Positions 7,783 to 16,000 of a stretch of 64,000 nt of DNA are shown piece by piece (position 1 is the stretch's first letter; every line of letters starts with the position of its first letter). Location: the NCBI GenBank assembly GCA_012728835.1, contig JAAYEJ010000062.1, forward strand, positions 1 to 64,000. Direction: 5' to 3'. The translations under genes and the position numbers were made by a program. This stretch comes from Candidatus Brocadiaceae bacterium. Lineage in GTDB: Bacteria > Planctomycetota > Brocadiia > SM23-32. Below the pieces are notes generated by a model that worked only from the letters and a program-made list of their open reading frames with translations, was not told the origin of the DNA and searched no databases.

Positions 7783-9711
7783 TCAGGGGCCGATCCAGAC
7801 GGGACTGGCCCAGGCCATCTGCCCGTCGCGCTGGCGGGCGCGCACGTAGTAGAAGCAGAACGGGTGCGGGCAGTATCGGGCGGCCGGCATCCAGAGGCCG
7901 CCCAGCGGGGCGTCGTCCACCCAGGTCAGCTCGCAGTCCGGGGCCTCGACCGCGTGCGTGTGGACCACCGTGTTATTGCGGACGATCTGGATCCACTCCA
8001 GGGGTGCGGTCGCGTGGCAGCGTACGTCCAGGGTGCGCCGCCCGTCCAGCGCGCCGTCTTCCGCCAGGCTCAGCTCGGAGCCGAGCGGGCGGCCGGAGAG
8101 CGTGTAGTCCAGCAGGATGCGCGGCCCGGTCGTTGCGATGACGCGCCGCTGCCACAGGCCGTCCCAGATGGCCTCGCGCGTGCATGCGGCGGCCAGCACG
8201 CAGGTCAGGCCGACCATGCGCCACTCGTCCCCCAGTTTGTGGGGGAACTCGGTGCCGGCGTGGCCCTCGTGATCGTCGCCTCCGCCGGTGAAGCCGACCC
8301 GCCAGCCGGCCGCCAGGGCGTTGCGCACGTAGCCCTGCCGGAACGGCGCGGGGTCCGAGCGCTGCGGCAGCGGGTTGCCGTCCTCTTCGGAGCACTCATA
8401 GCAGCCGAGTATCTGGTAGATCTCCACCAGCCGCTCGTGCACCGGGTCGTGGTCCTTCCAGTCGCAGGGGTTTCCGCTTCGGGCGGTGTGGTGGGGCATG
8501 ACCAGCGCCGCTTCGTCCTGCAGCGCGGCGAACAGGTCGGGCGGGGACGGGTAGTCGGCGTCGTCGGCGCGGTACATCGGGCGGTCGTCGTGCAGGAAGT
8601 AGACGTTGCGGTCTCCATCGCCGTTGCGGCGCCAGCGCGCCCACTCGTAGCCCAGGAAGGTCACGAACGCGCCCGGATCGTGCCACCGTCTGACGGCGCG
8701 GCACGTCGCCTGCCAGAAGCCATCGGGGTGCTCGCTGCGGCTGTCGTGGTCGCCGGTGGCGCCGAAGTCGAGCCCCGCCTCGCGGCGGAGCTGGTGGAAG
8801 TAGGCGTCCAGCGACTCGCGTCCGTCGGACATCTCGGTGTGCGCGTGCAGGATGCCCCAGTGCGGGCGCAGGGCCGGCCGGGAGTCGGCACAGACGATGG
8901 GGTTGGCCTCGGCCGTCCACCCGCCCGGCCCGGCGGCGACGCGCAGGCGGTGCACGCCCTCGTGCGGCAGCACGACGTGCAGGCGCAGGCAGGACGACTC
9001 CGGGACCGCCTCGGCGCGTGCATCGAGCGCCCGGCCGTTCAGCGAGACCCGTCCTCCGTCCAGCCGTTCGGGCGAGAGATTGCTGTGCTCGTCCTCCGGG
9101 CGCACCAGGACAACGATCTCCTGCCCGGGCCGCGCGTGCGACGGCACGTAGGCGCGGACATGATGGATCGGGCCGCCGAGCACGTGCATGCTGCAGGCGG
9201 CGACGATCCGTCCGCCGTTGGCCGGGTTCCACTGGTTCGGACGGTCGTTCTCGTCCTGCGCCTCGTACAGGACCACGAACTTGTTGAGCGCGCGCATGGT
9301 GGGCATGCGGGCGCCGGGGCCGCCGCCGGACCGGTCGCCCACGACGAGCGTGAGCACCTCGCCCGCCCGAAGGGCCCTCTCCGGCCGCGCCAGGGTGTAG
9401 TAGCTGCGCGCCTCATCGGGGGTGAGCGGAACCGGTGCGCCGTCCGGCCCCTGCAGGGAGACGTAGCCTTCGCCCCGCGGGTCGGCTGCCTGATCGTCGG
9501 CGAAGCCCGGCCGGGCGTTGCGGCCGCCGCCGGTCTGGAGCTTCAGGAGGGTCTCGGGGGCGACGTCGCGTGCGAGTTCCAGCGGCAACCGCCAGGTGCC
9601 GCGCTCGCCGGCCAGGCCGAACGGCGGGTCGGCGTGGCGCAGCGGCACGGACTCGGGGATCCTGATCGGCCGCGTCCAGCGCGGCAGGAAGCCGGCCTCC
9701 ACCATCGGCAT
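7783..9711 (-). CDS. DUF3604 family protein (PHP-like putative metal-dependent hydrolase)
   Basis: 642 residues. The middle of the protein carries a PHP-like metal-site signature: HAHTEMSDG, then GATGDHD and VMPHHTARSG, then FTGGGDDHEGH. This matches the DUF3604 family, whose biochemical role is not established. The N-terminal 300 residues are probably beta-rich, and the C-terminus ends in an Ig-like strand pattern (YYVRARQ, WASPVW). No clear signal peptide. ATG 9711 is chosen because GGAGG stands 7 nt upstream; a longer reading to 9996 would run through the GNAT gene. It follows that gene on the same strand after 44 nt, so the two may be co-transcribed. Confidence 0.82.
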   Translation of the reverse strand: MPMVEAGFLPRWTRPIRIPESVPLRHADPPFGLAGERGTWRLPLELARDVAPETLLKLQTGGGRNARPGFADDQAADPRGEGYVSLQGPDGAPVPLTPDEARSYYTLARPERALRAGEVLTLVVGDRSGGGPGARMPTMRALNKFVVLYEAQDENDRPNQWNPANGGRIVAACSMHVLGGPIHHVRAYVPSHARPGQEIVVLVRPEDEHSNLSPERLDGGRVSLNGRALDARAEAVPESSCLRLHVVLPHEGVHRLRVAAGPGGWTAEANPIVCADSRPALRPHWGILHAHTEMSDGRESLDAYFHQLRREAGLDFGATGDHDSRSEHPDGFWQATCRAVRRWHDPGAFVTFLGYEWARWRRNGDGDRNVYFLHDDRPMYRADDADYPSPPDLFAALQDEAALVMPHHTARSGNPCDWKDHDPVHERLVEIYQILGCYECSEEDGNPLPQRSDPAPFRQGYVRNALAAGWRVGFTGGGDDHEGHAGTEFPHKLGDEWRMVGLTCVLAAACTREAIWDGLWQRRVIATTGPRILLDYTLSGRPLGSELSLAEDGALDGRRTLDVRCHATAPLEWIQIVRNNTVVHTHAVEAPDCELTWVDDAPLGGLWMPAARYCPHPFCFYYVRARQRDGQMAWASPVWIGP

Positions 9712-9755
9712 CGTCAATCCTCCACAGGAAGCGGGCGCACGCGAGCACGCGCCCG

Positions 9756-10202
9756 TCACTTGAGCCATTCGAACAGCCGGTAATGCTCCCCGTCCATGCC
9801 CATCGCCTCGTAGGCGCGGCGGGCGGTCAGGTTGTCGGCAGCCACGTAGAGCCGGATGCCGGCAAGGGTCCCGTCGTGCTCGACGAGCGTACGCAGGTGG
9901 GCGTAGAGGGCGCCGAACACGCCCGTGCGGCGGTGGGCCGGGAGCACGTACAGGGACTGGATCCACCAGACCCAGGCGTTGCGCCAGTCGGACCATTCGG
10001 GGGTGACCAGCAGCACGCCGACGGTCTGGCCGTCCGTCTCGGCGATCCAGTACCGCCCCCGGGTCGGGTCATCGAGGACGGCCCGCACGCCGGCGGCGAC
10101 CGTGGCGGCGTCCAGCCGGATGCGTTCCGTCTCCCAGGCCATCGCCCTCTGGGAACGTGCGATCGCCTCGGCGTCCTCGGCTCGCGCGGGCCGGACCTGC
10201 AT
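9756..10202 (-). CDS. GNAT-family N-acetyltransferase
   Basis: 148-residue single-domain acetyltransferase that would move an acetyl group from acetyl-CoA to an unknown amine. The acetyl-CoA loop is in VLPAHRRTGVFGALY (R-x-x-G-x-F/A pattern) after a central strand (WWIQSLYV). The C-terminus has the usual N-x-x-A-x-x-x-Y segment (NLTARRAYEAMG). Length and order of elements are normal for the family. It lies between the Gate-domain gene and the DUF3604 gene, all on the minus strand, which suggests an operon but does not reveal the substrate. Confidence 0.88.
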   Translation of the reverse strand: MQVRPARAEDAEAIARSQRAMAWETERIRLDAATVAAGVRAVLDDPTRGRYWIAETDGQTVGVLLVTPEWSDWRNAWVWWIQSLYVLPAHRRTGVFGALYAHLRTLVEHDGTLAGIRLYVAADNLTARRAYEAMGMDGEHYRLFEWLK

Positions 10203-10255
10203 TGCGGGGTCTGCCTCCGGGGATGATGTGTCGGTTGGCGAGGTGATCCGTCGGG

Positions 10256-11284
10256 TTAACGGGAATCGGGGCAGCCGGCGGCCTTCAGCGGCGTGCGCCC
10301 GGCGGCCGGCCGGACGAGCAGGCGCTCGAACGTCTCATCGGGCAGGCGGCCCAGGGTGCGCGCCAGCACGTAGACCACCGCAATGCTGAAGAGCACCCGC
10401 CCCACGAGCACTCCCCCGACGTGCGCGCCGATGGCCATCATGAGCAGCGTGTCCTCGATGAGGCTGTGCGAGAGGCTCAGCAGCGCGAGCGAGAAGAACA
10501 CGTCGCGGCCCGAGAGCCGGCCGGAACGCGACTCCCGGATGATGAGTCCCCCGCCGTAGGTCAGCCCCAGCGTCATGCCGATGATGGTCAGGGGTGTGGC
10601 GTTTTCGCTGAGCCCGAGCCTGTGCAGCAGCGGCGTGAGCGGGCGGATGAGGATGTCGATGACGTGCAGCCGTTTGAGCACCCGCAGCAGCACGAGCAGC
10701 GTCAGGATGATCACGAAGATCATGGCCAGGTTCCGAACCTGGGCCACGGTCCAGGCCGCCCAGGACGGATCCGGCGCGGACGGCTTCAGCAGAGGATTGC
10801 TCTGCTGCTGCAGCCACCCGAAGGCGGTGCACGTGCGGTGCACGATCCACCCCAGCGCCAGGGCCGCCAGCACGCGGAGCGGCCCGATCGCGCGCAGCCG
10901 CGAGCCGGCCTTCTGCGCCACGCGCAACTCCACCGGCAGCCCGTGCGCAATCAGGATCATGCAGCCGAGCACCGTCACCTGGGCGACCGTTAGCGAGGCC
11001 GCCGGTGCCAGCGACGCGAAGACGATCATCGACCCGTACATGTTGATCAGCATCGCCGTCGCCCAGACCAGGCCCATGCTGCCCGGCAGGCCCACGGCAC
11101 CCATGACGGGGCTGAGCGCCTCGCCCAGGAGCAGGATCGCCCCGGTCTGCTCGAGGATGCGGGTCAGGAGCAGGACCGGCACGAGCACCTTCGCCAGGGT
11201 CGAAAAGGTCTCGAACGCATCCCGGAAGACCTGGATGGCCGCATGCGCCGGGCGCGATGCCTGCACGTCGACAGGAGTGCTCAC
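10256..11284 (-). CDS. Nucleoside-recognition (Gate) domain membrane protein
   Basis: 342-residue polytopic membrane protein with two related halves of the Gate/nucleoside-recognition type (SpmA/SpmB-like architecture). The first half contains INMYGSMIVFASLAPAA, the second TYGGGLIIRES followed by SLSHSLIEDTLLMMAIG. Proteins with this domain include nucleoside transporters and spore maturation proteins; the substrate here is unknown. The start is taken as GTG 11284, after which the sequence looks genuine (VSTPVDVQ...); no strong ribosome site is present and the first internal Met is deep in a membrane helix. The open frame upstream of this is only the shadow of the divergent YchF-like gene. 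Confidence 0.8.
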   Translation of the reverse strand: MSTPVDVQASRPAHAAIQVFRDAFETFSTLAKVLVPVLLLTRILEQTGAILLLGEALSPVMGAVGLPGSMGLVWATAMLINMYGSMIVFASLAPAASLTVAQVTVLGCMILIAHGLPVELRVAQKAGSRLRAIGPLRVLAALALGWIVHRTCTAFGWLQQQSNPLLKPSAPDPSWAAWTVAQVRNLAMIFVIILTLLVLLRVLKRLHVIDILIRPLTPLLHRLGLSENATPLTIIGMTLGLTYGGGLIIRESRSGRLSGRDVFFSLALLSLSHSLIEDTLLMMAIGAHVGGVLVGRVLFSIAVVYVLARTLGRLPDETFERLLVRPAAGRTPLKAAGCPDSR

Positions 11285-11671
11285 GGAGGAACCGCCGTTT
11301 TCCGGACAGGATGGACCCTCGGGCGGGGCGGGACCGGCCCGTTGCGCACGGCCCTGCCTCACGGGGGATGTCACGACGATGGTCCCGGCCCGTCCTGCCG
11401 TCCGATGTCCGGGACGCGTCCGGCCGGGGCCACCCCGACCCCACCCTCTATAACAGACGCGCATGGGCCTGTCAACGGCGGTTCGGGCAGGCGATCGACT
11501 TGCGGCGGAAGGCGGTTTCTGATAGCCTCGGGGGTTCCTGCAACGACGCGGCCTCCGCGCGGCGTTTCCGGCGTCCTCACTTCCTGAAGCGTTCCCGCCG
11601 GTCACCACGGGGCCGCCGTGCGCCATCGAACGGCGGGCCGCGCCGCCCGCAGCCCAGAGAGGAGACTCGCA
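11285..11671. other. Divergent intergenic region between Gate and YchF-like genes
   Basis: 387 bp without a supported gene. It contains a good minus-strand promoter at 11447-11475, which implies a leader of roughly 155 nt before the Gate gene. No recognised riboswitch was identified in that leader. No convincing plus-strand promoter was found. Confidence 0.5.
11447..11475 (-). promoter_or_regulatory. Candidate sigma70-type promoter for the Gate-domain operon
   Basis: On the minus strand a perfect TTGACA (11470-11475) is followed after exactly 17 nt by TATAGA (11447-11452). It points toward the Gate-domain gene. Confidence 0.5.
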
Positions 11672-12742
11672 GTGAGAGTCGGCATCATCGGCGCCCGAGG
11701 GGCCGGAAAGCGGACCGTCTTCGAGGCGCTCACGCGGCTGTTCGGGCCCGGGGGGCACAGCGGCGAGAGCCGCATCGGCACGGTCAACGTGCCGGACGCG
11801 CGTCTGGACGTCCTCAGCGCCCTCTACAAGCCCCGGAAGACGACCCCCGCGCAGATCCAGTATTTCCTGCCCGCCGTCCGGGGCCAGGAGAGCGACCGCG
11901 ACCAGGACGAAGGCATGTACGCCCAGGTGCGCGACTGCGACGCGCTGATCGCCGTCATCCTCAACTTCCGCGGTGAGGGCAGTGACGAGGGAACGATCGA
12001 GGACCGTTGCAGGAAGCTGGACGAGGACATGATGTTCGCCGACCTGGTGACCGTCGAGAAGCGCCTGGAGCGCATCGAACTCGATCGGCAGCGGGGCCGG
12101 CGCTTCGACGCGCAGGAGTGGGAGGCGCTCAAGGCGTGCAGCGAGAGCCTGGAGCGCCAGGTCCCCATCCGGCGGCTCCCCGAACTGGCCTCCTCGCCCC
12201 ACCTGCGCAGCTACTCGCTCCTTTCCGCCAAGCCCCTGCTGACCCTGATCAACAACCCCGACGACGCCCCCGAGACGGCCGCCTCGCCCGAGACGGCTGC
12301 CTCGCCCGAGGCGGCCGCCTCCGGGGAGGCGGCGGCCGGCGAACGCCGGGCCGTCATCCGCGGACGGCTCGAACACGAACTGGCCCAGATGCCCCCCGAG
12401 GAGGCGGCCCTCTACTTCGACGAGTACGGGATCGCCGAGTCCGCCACCCGCCGCGTGATCCGGGAGAGCTACGAACTCGTGGGGCTGATCTCCTTCTTCA
12501 CCGTCGGCCCGGACGAGGTCCGCGCGTGGACGATCCGTCGGGGGACCTGCGCGGTGGACGCTGCCGGAGAGATCCACTCGGACATCCAGCGCGGCTTCAT
12601 CCGTGCCGAGGTGGTCGCCTATGACGACCTGATCGCGGCCGGCAGCCACCAGGAGGCCCGCAAGCGCGGCCGGGTGCGCCTGGAGCGAAAGACCTACCCC
12701 GTGCAGGACGGCGACATCATCAACGTGGCCTTCAACGTGTGA
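11672..12742 (+). CDS. YchF-like GTPase-fold protein with TGS domain and degenerate nucleotide motifs
   Basis: 356 residues with the overall order of YchF/OLA1: P-loop, the IGTVNVPDARLDVLS block, a helical insert, and a C-terminal DUF933/TGS module ending KTYPVQDGDIINVAFNV. The nucleotide motifs are altered. The P-loop is GARGAGKRT (residues 7-15), with Arg where the Mg-binding Ser normally follows Lys. The DxxG position reads LPAVRG, and the N-x-x-E base-recognition site of YchF reads NNPDD. A repetitive Ala/Pro/Glu segment (about 205-225) sits before the TGS part. It may bind nucleotide weakly or not at all. Start GTG 11672 has GAGAGGAG 7 nt upstream. A small ORF overlaps its stop by 4 nt. 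Confidence 0.85.
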   Translation: MRVGIIGARGAGKRTVFEALTRLFGPGGHSGESRIGTVNVPDARLDVLSALYKPRKTTPAQIQYFLPAVRGQESDRDQDEGMYAQVRDCDALIAVILNFRGEGSDEGTIEDRCRKLDEDMMFADLVTVEKRLERIELDRQRGRRFDAQEWEALKACSESLERQVPIRRLPELASSPHLRSYSLLSAKPLLTLINNPDDAPETAASPETAASPEAAASGEAAAGERRAVIRGRLEHELAQMPPEEAALYFDEYGIAESATRRVIRESYELVGLISFFTVGPDEVRAWTIRRGTCAVDAAGEIHSDIQRGFIRAEVVAYDDLIAAGSHQEARKRGRVRLERKTYPVQDGDIINVAFNV

Positions 12743-12879
12743 GGAACGCCGCGACGGGCACCAGCCACCCGATCGGCCGTCGGATCACGCGGGAGAACCT
12801 GCGCCGCATCTGCGCGGGCGGCTGCAAGCCCGACCAGTGCTACGAGGCGGCGAGTGACCCTTCCGTCATCTTCGGATGA
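12739..12879 (+). CDS. Possible 46-residue Cys-containing small protein coupled to the YchF-like gene
   Basis: A GTG at 12739 overlaps the YchF-like stop codon (GTGA) and opens a 46-codon frame ending at TGA 12877-12879. The peptide is basic at first and then contains three cysteines in CAGGCKPDQC, a spacing that could hold a metal. It stays in frame to a clean stop before the ribosome site of the next gene. The GTGA overlap is the classic arrangement for translational coupling and is the main evidence. No homolog is recognised, and a chance frame in GC-rich DNA is possible. Confidence 0.4.
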   Translation: MRNAATGTSHPIGRRITRENLRRICAGGCKPDQCYEAASDPSVIFG

Positions 12880-13015
12880 CGCTCCCGGCCGGGCCGGCCG
12901 CCGCCTTCGCCCATCGACGGTTGAAGACCCTTCCAACGCCCCGTATGCTCGACCGTACGGCCGTCGGGCCGCTGTACGGAACATGGGAAGACGCGGGATG
13001 CGGGGAGGTCGGGGG

Positions 13016-16000
13016 ATGTCGGGCTCAGGGAGGTCGATCACGTGGGCGCTCTGTCTGTCGGTCATCGCCCTTGGGAGCGCGCAGGCGCCGAGCCGCGCCC
13101 AGGAGATACTGCCCGAGGGGGTGAAGGTCCAATGGGACCTCGGGCGGGCGCACCGGGAGTCCACGGTGACCCGGGAGCGCCTCTGCGTCAACGGCCTCTG
13201 GCGCTGGCAGCCGGCCGGCGAGGACGTCGAGGCCGTTCCGGCGGACGGCTGGGGCTACTTCAAGGTGCCGGGCCCCTGGCCGGGCACGCGCTTCGGCCGG
13301 GCCGACGAGTCCCAGCGCGCCTATGCCCATCCCACGTGGGCAGACCTGAACCTGTCCGCGGTCCAGCGGGCATGGTATGAACGCGAGGTCGCCATCCCCG
13401 CCGGCTGGGCCGGCCGCCGGATTGAGCTGTGCGCCCAGTATGTCAATGCCTCGGCCGTGGTCTTTGTGGACGGCGAGCGCGCGGGCGAGATCCGCTCGCG
13501 CGGGGGCCGCGTGGACCTGACGGACGCCTGCCGTCCCGGCGGGACGCCTCAGCGCCTGTCCATCCTCGTGCGAAAGGGGCCGCGCGGCTTCCGCGGGCTC
13601 TGCGGCGACGTCTACCTGGAGAGTACGCCCGCCGGCGAACGGATCGAGGACGTCCGCGTCGAGACGTCCGTGCGCCAGTGGGAGATCGCGCTCGACACGG
13701 CCGTCTCGTCCCTGCGCGATGCGGAGACGTATACGCTTGCGGCGGAGATTCGGGATGGCGACGCGGTGGTGAAGCGGATCACGGGCGAGCCGTTCCGCGC
13801 CTCGGCGTTGGAGAACGGCCGCCTCGTCGTCCGGGACGCCTGGCGGCCGGACAAGCTCTGGGATACGCACACGCCGCAGAACCAGTACGACCTGACGCTC
13901 AGCCTGTTGGACGCCGCCGGCCGGGTCCTGGACGAGTCTCATCCGGTCCGGTTCGGGTTCCGCGAGTTCCGGGTCGACGGACGCGACGTGCGCCTGAACG
14001 GCACGCGGATCACCTTCTTCGCCACGCCTCTGGACGTCGGCGAGGTCAGCGCCCATGCCGCCTCGTACCAGACCGCCCTGAAGATGTTCCGCCGCCTGCA
14101 GGGCGTCGGCATCAATCTCATGTACACGCACAACTACTCCTGCATCCCGGGGGCCCACATCAGCTTCGACGAGATACTGCGCGCCGCCGATGACGTCGGG
14201 ATGCTCGTCTCGTTCAGCCAGCCGCAGTTCAACGACTACGACTGGGAGGCGCCCGACGCCGAGGCGACGAACGGCTACGCCGAAGACGCCGCGTGGTACG
14301 TGCGCCGCGCCCAGAACCACCCGTCGGTCATCATGTACTCGACGAGCCACAACGCCACCGGGACGTCGCAACAGCAGAATCCCGACTACCTGGACAGCCG
14401 CTCGGCGCCCTGGCCCCACCCGGACGACCCGGCCCTTCGGAACGACAACCGCGCACGCCGCGCCCTCCGGGCCGAGGCCATCATCCGCCGCCTGGATCCC
14501 TCGCGCCCCGTCTACCATCACTCCTCGGGCAACCTGGGCGGCTTCTACACCCTGAACTGCTACCTGAACTGGGTGCCGATCCAGGAGCGCTCCGACTGGT
14601 TCGAGGTCTGGGCGACCCGGGGGCGGAAGCCCCTGTTCCTGGTCGAATGGGGCGCCCCCTACACGGCTACGTGGTCCGACAGGCGCTCGGGCAGCATGAC
14701 GCCCGGCCGGGGCAGCCGCCAGTTCCAGGTCGAATGGGGCGCGCAGTTCCACGGCGACGCCGCCTATGACCTGACCGACGCCGAGGCCGCCGACCCCAAC
14801 CGCCGCGACAAGAACTCGCGGAACGTCGCCGGCGTCCTCGCCCTGTTCGTCGCGCAGAACTGGCCCGCCTTCCGGACCTGGGGCGTCCCCTTCACCAACG
14901 ACTGGAACCTCCACTACACCGTCTTCACGGCGCGACGGGGTGCGTCGGACCCGCAGCCGGTCGTCGACTGGGACGACCTGCAGAAGCCCGGCTACAGCGC
15001 CGACTTCATCCGCACCCGGCGGTGGGACCACGGCTACGGCGAGGAGGACTGGACGCCCGACGCCGAGGGCCAGGCGCTCATCCGCTACAACCGCCCGGTG
15101 CTCGCCTACATCGCCGGCACGGAGCCGCGCTTTACCAGCCGCGACCACAACTTCCAGCCCGGCGAGACCGTGGACAAGCAGCTCATCGTCATCAACAACT
15201 CCCGGCGCGAGACCCTCTGCGAATACGAGTGGTCGCTGGGGCTGCCCACGCCGGTCACCGTCTCCGGCGCCTGCACGGTCCAGACGGGCGAGCACGTCCG
15301 CCTGCCGATCCGCGTCGCACTGCCGGCCGCCCTGCCGGCCGGACGCTACGAGTTGACGCTGAAGGCGGCGTTCTCCGGCGGGGAACTCCAGGAGGACGCC
15401 TTCGCGATCGAGGTCCTTCCGGAGCCGCCCGCCGTCGGGACGGCGTTGCGGATCGCGGTGCTGGACCCGAATGGGGAGACGCGGGAGCTGCTCTCGCAGA
15501 TGGACGTGAGCTTCGATTCCGTGACGGCGGACGCCGACCTGGCCGCCTACGACCTGCTGATCGTCGGCAAGCACGCGCTGACCCTCGTCAACCCCCTGCC
15601 GGACCTGTCCCGCGTGCAGGACGGGCTGAAGGTCCTCATGTTCGAGCAGAGCAACGAGGTGCTGCAGAACCGGCTCGGATTCCGCACGCAGGAATACGCC
15701 CTGCGGAGGGTGTTTCCGAGGATGGCCGGTCACCCCGCCCTGGAGGGCCTCCGTGCCGAACACCTGCGGGACTGGCGCGGGGAAGGCACGACCGTGCCCC
15801 CCCGGCTGGCCGTGTCCATGGAGCCGCACGGAGGCTATCCCCGCGTGCAATGGTGCGGCTTCAGCGTGCCGCGGGCGTGGCGCGCCGGTTGTCTGGGCAG
15901 CGTGGCGTCCGTGCTGATCGAGAAGCCCTCGGCCGGGGACTTCCTGCCGATCCTGGACGGCGGGTTCAGCCTGCAGTATGCCCCGCTGCTCGAGCATCGG

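Noticed and set aside
11285-12649. Long N-terminal extension of the Gate-domain protein
   Set aside because: It is antisense to the YchF-like gene and carries no signal or domain.
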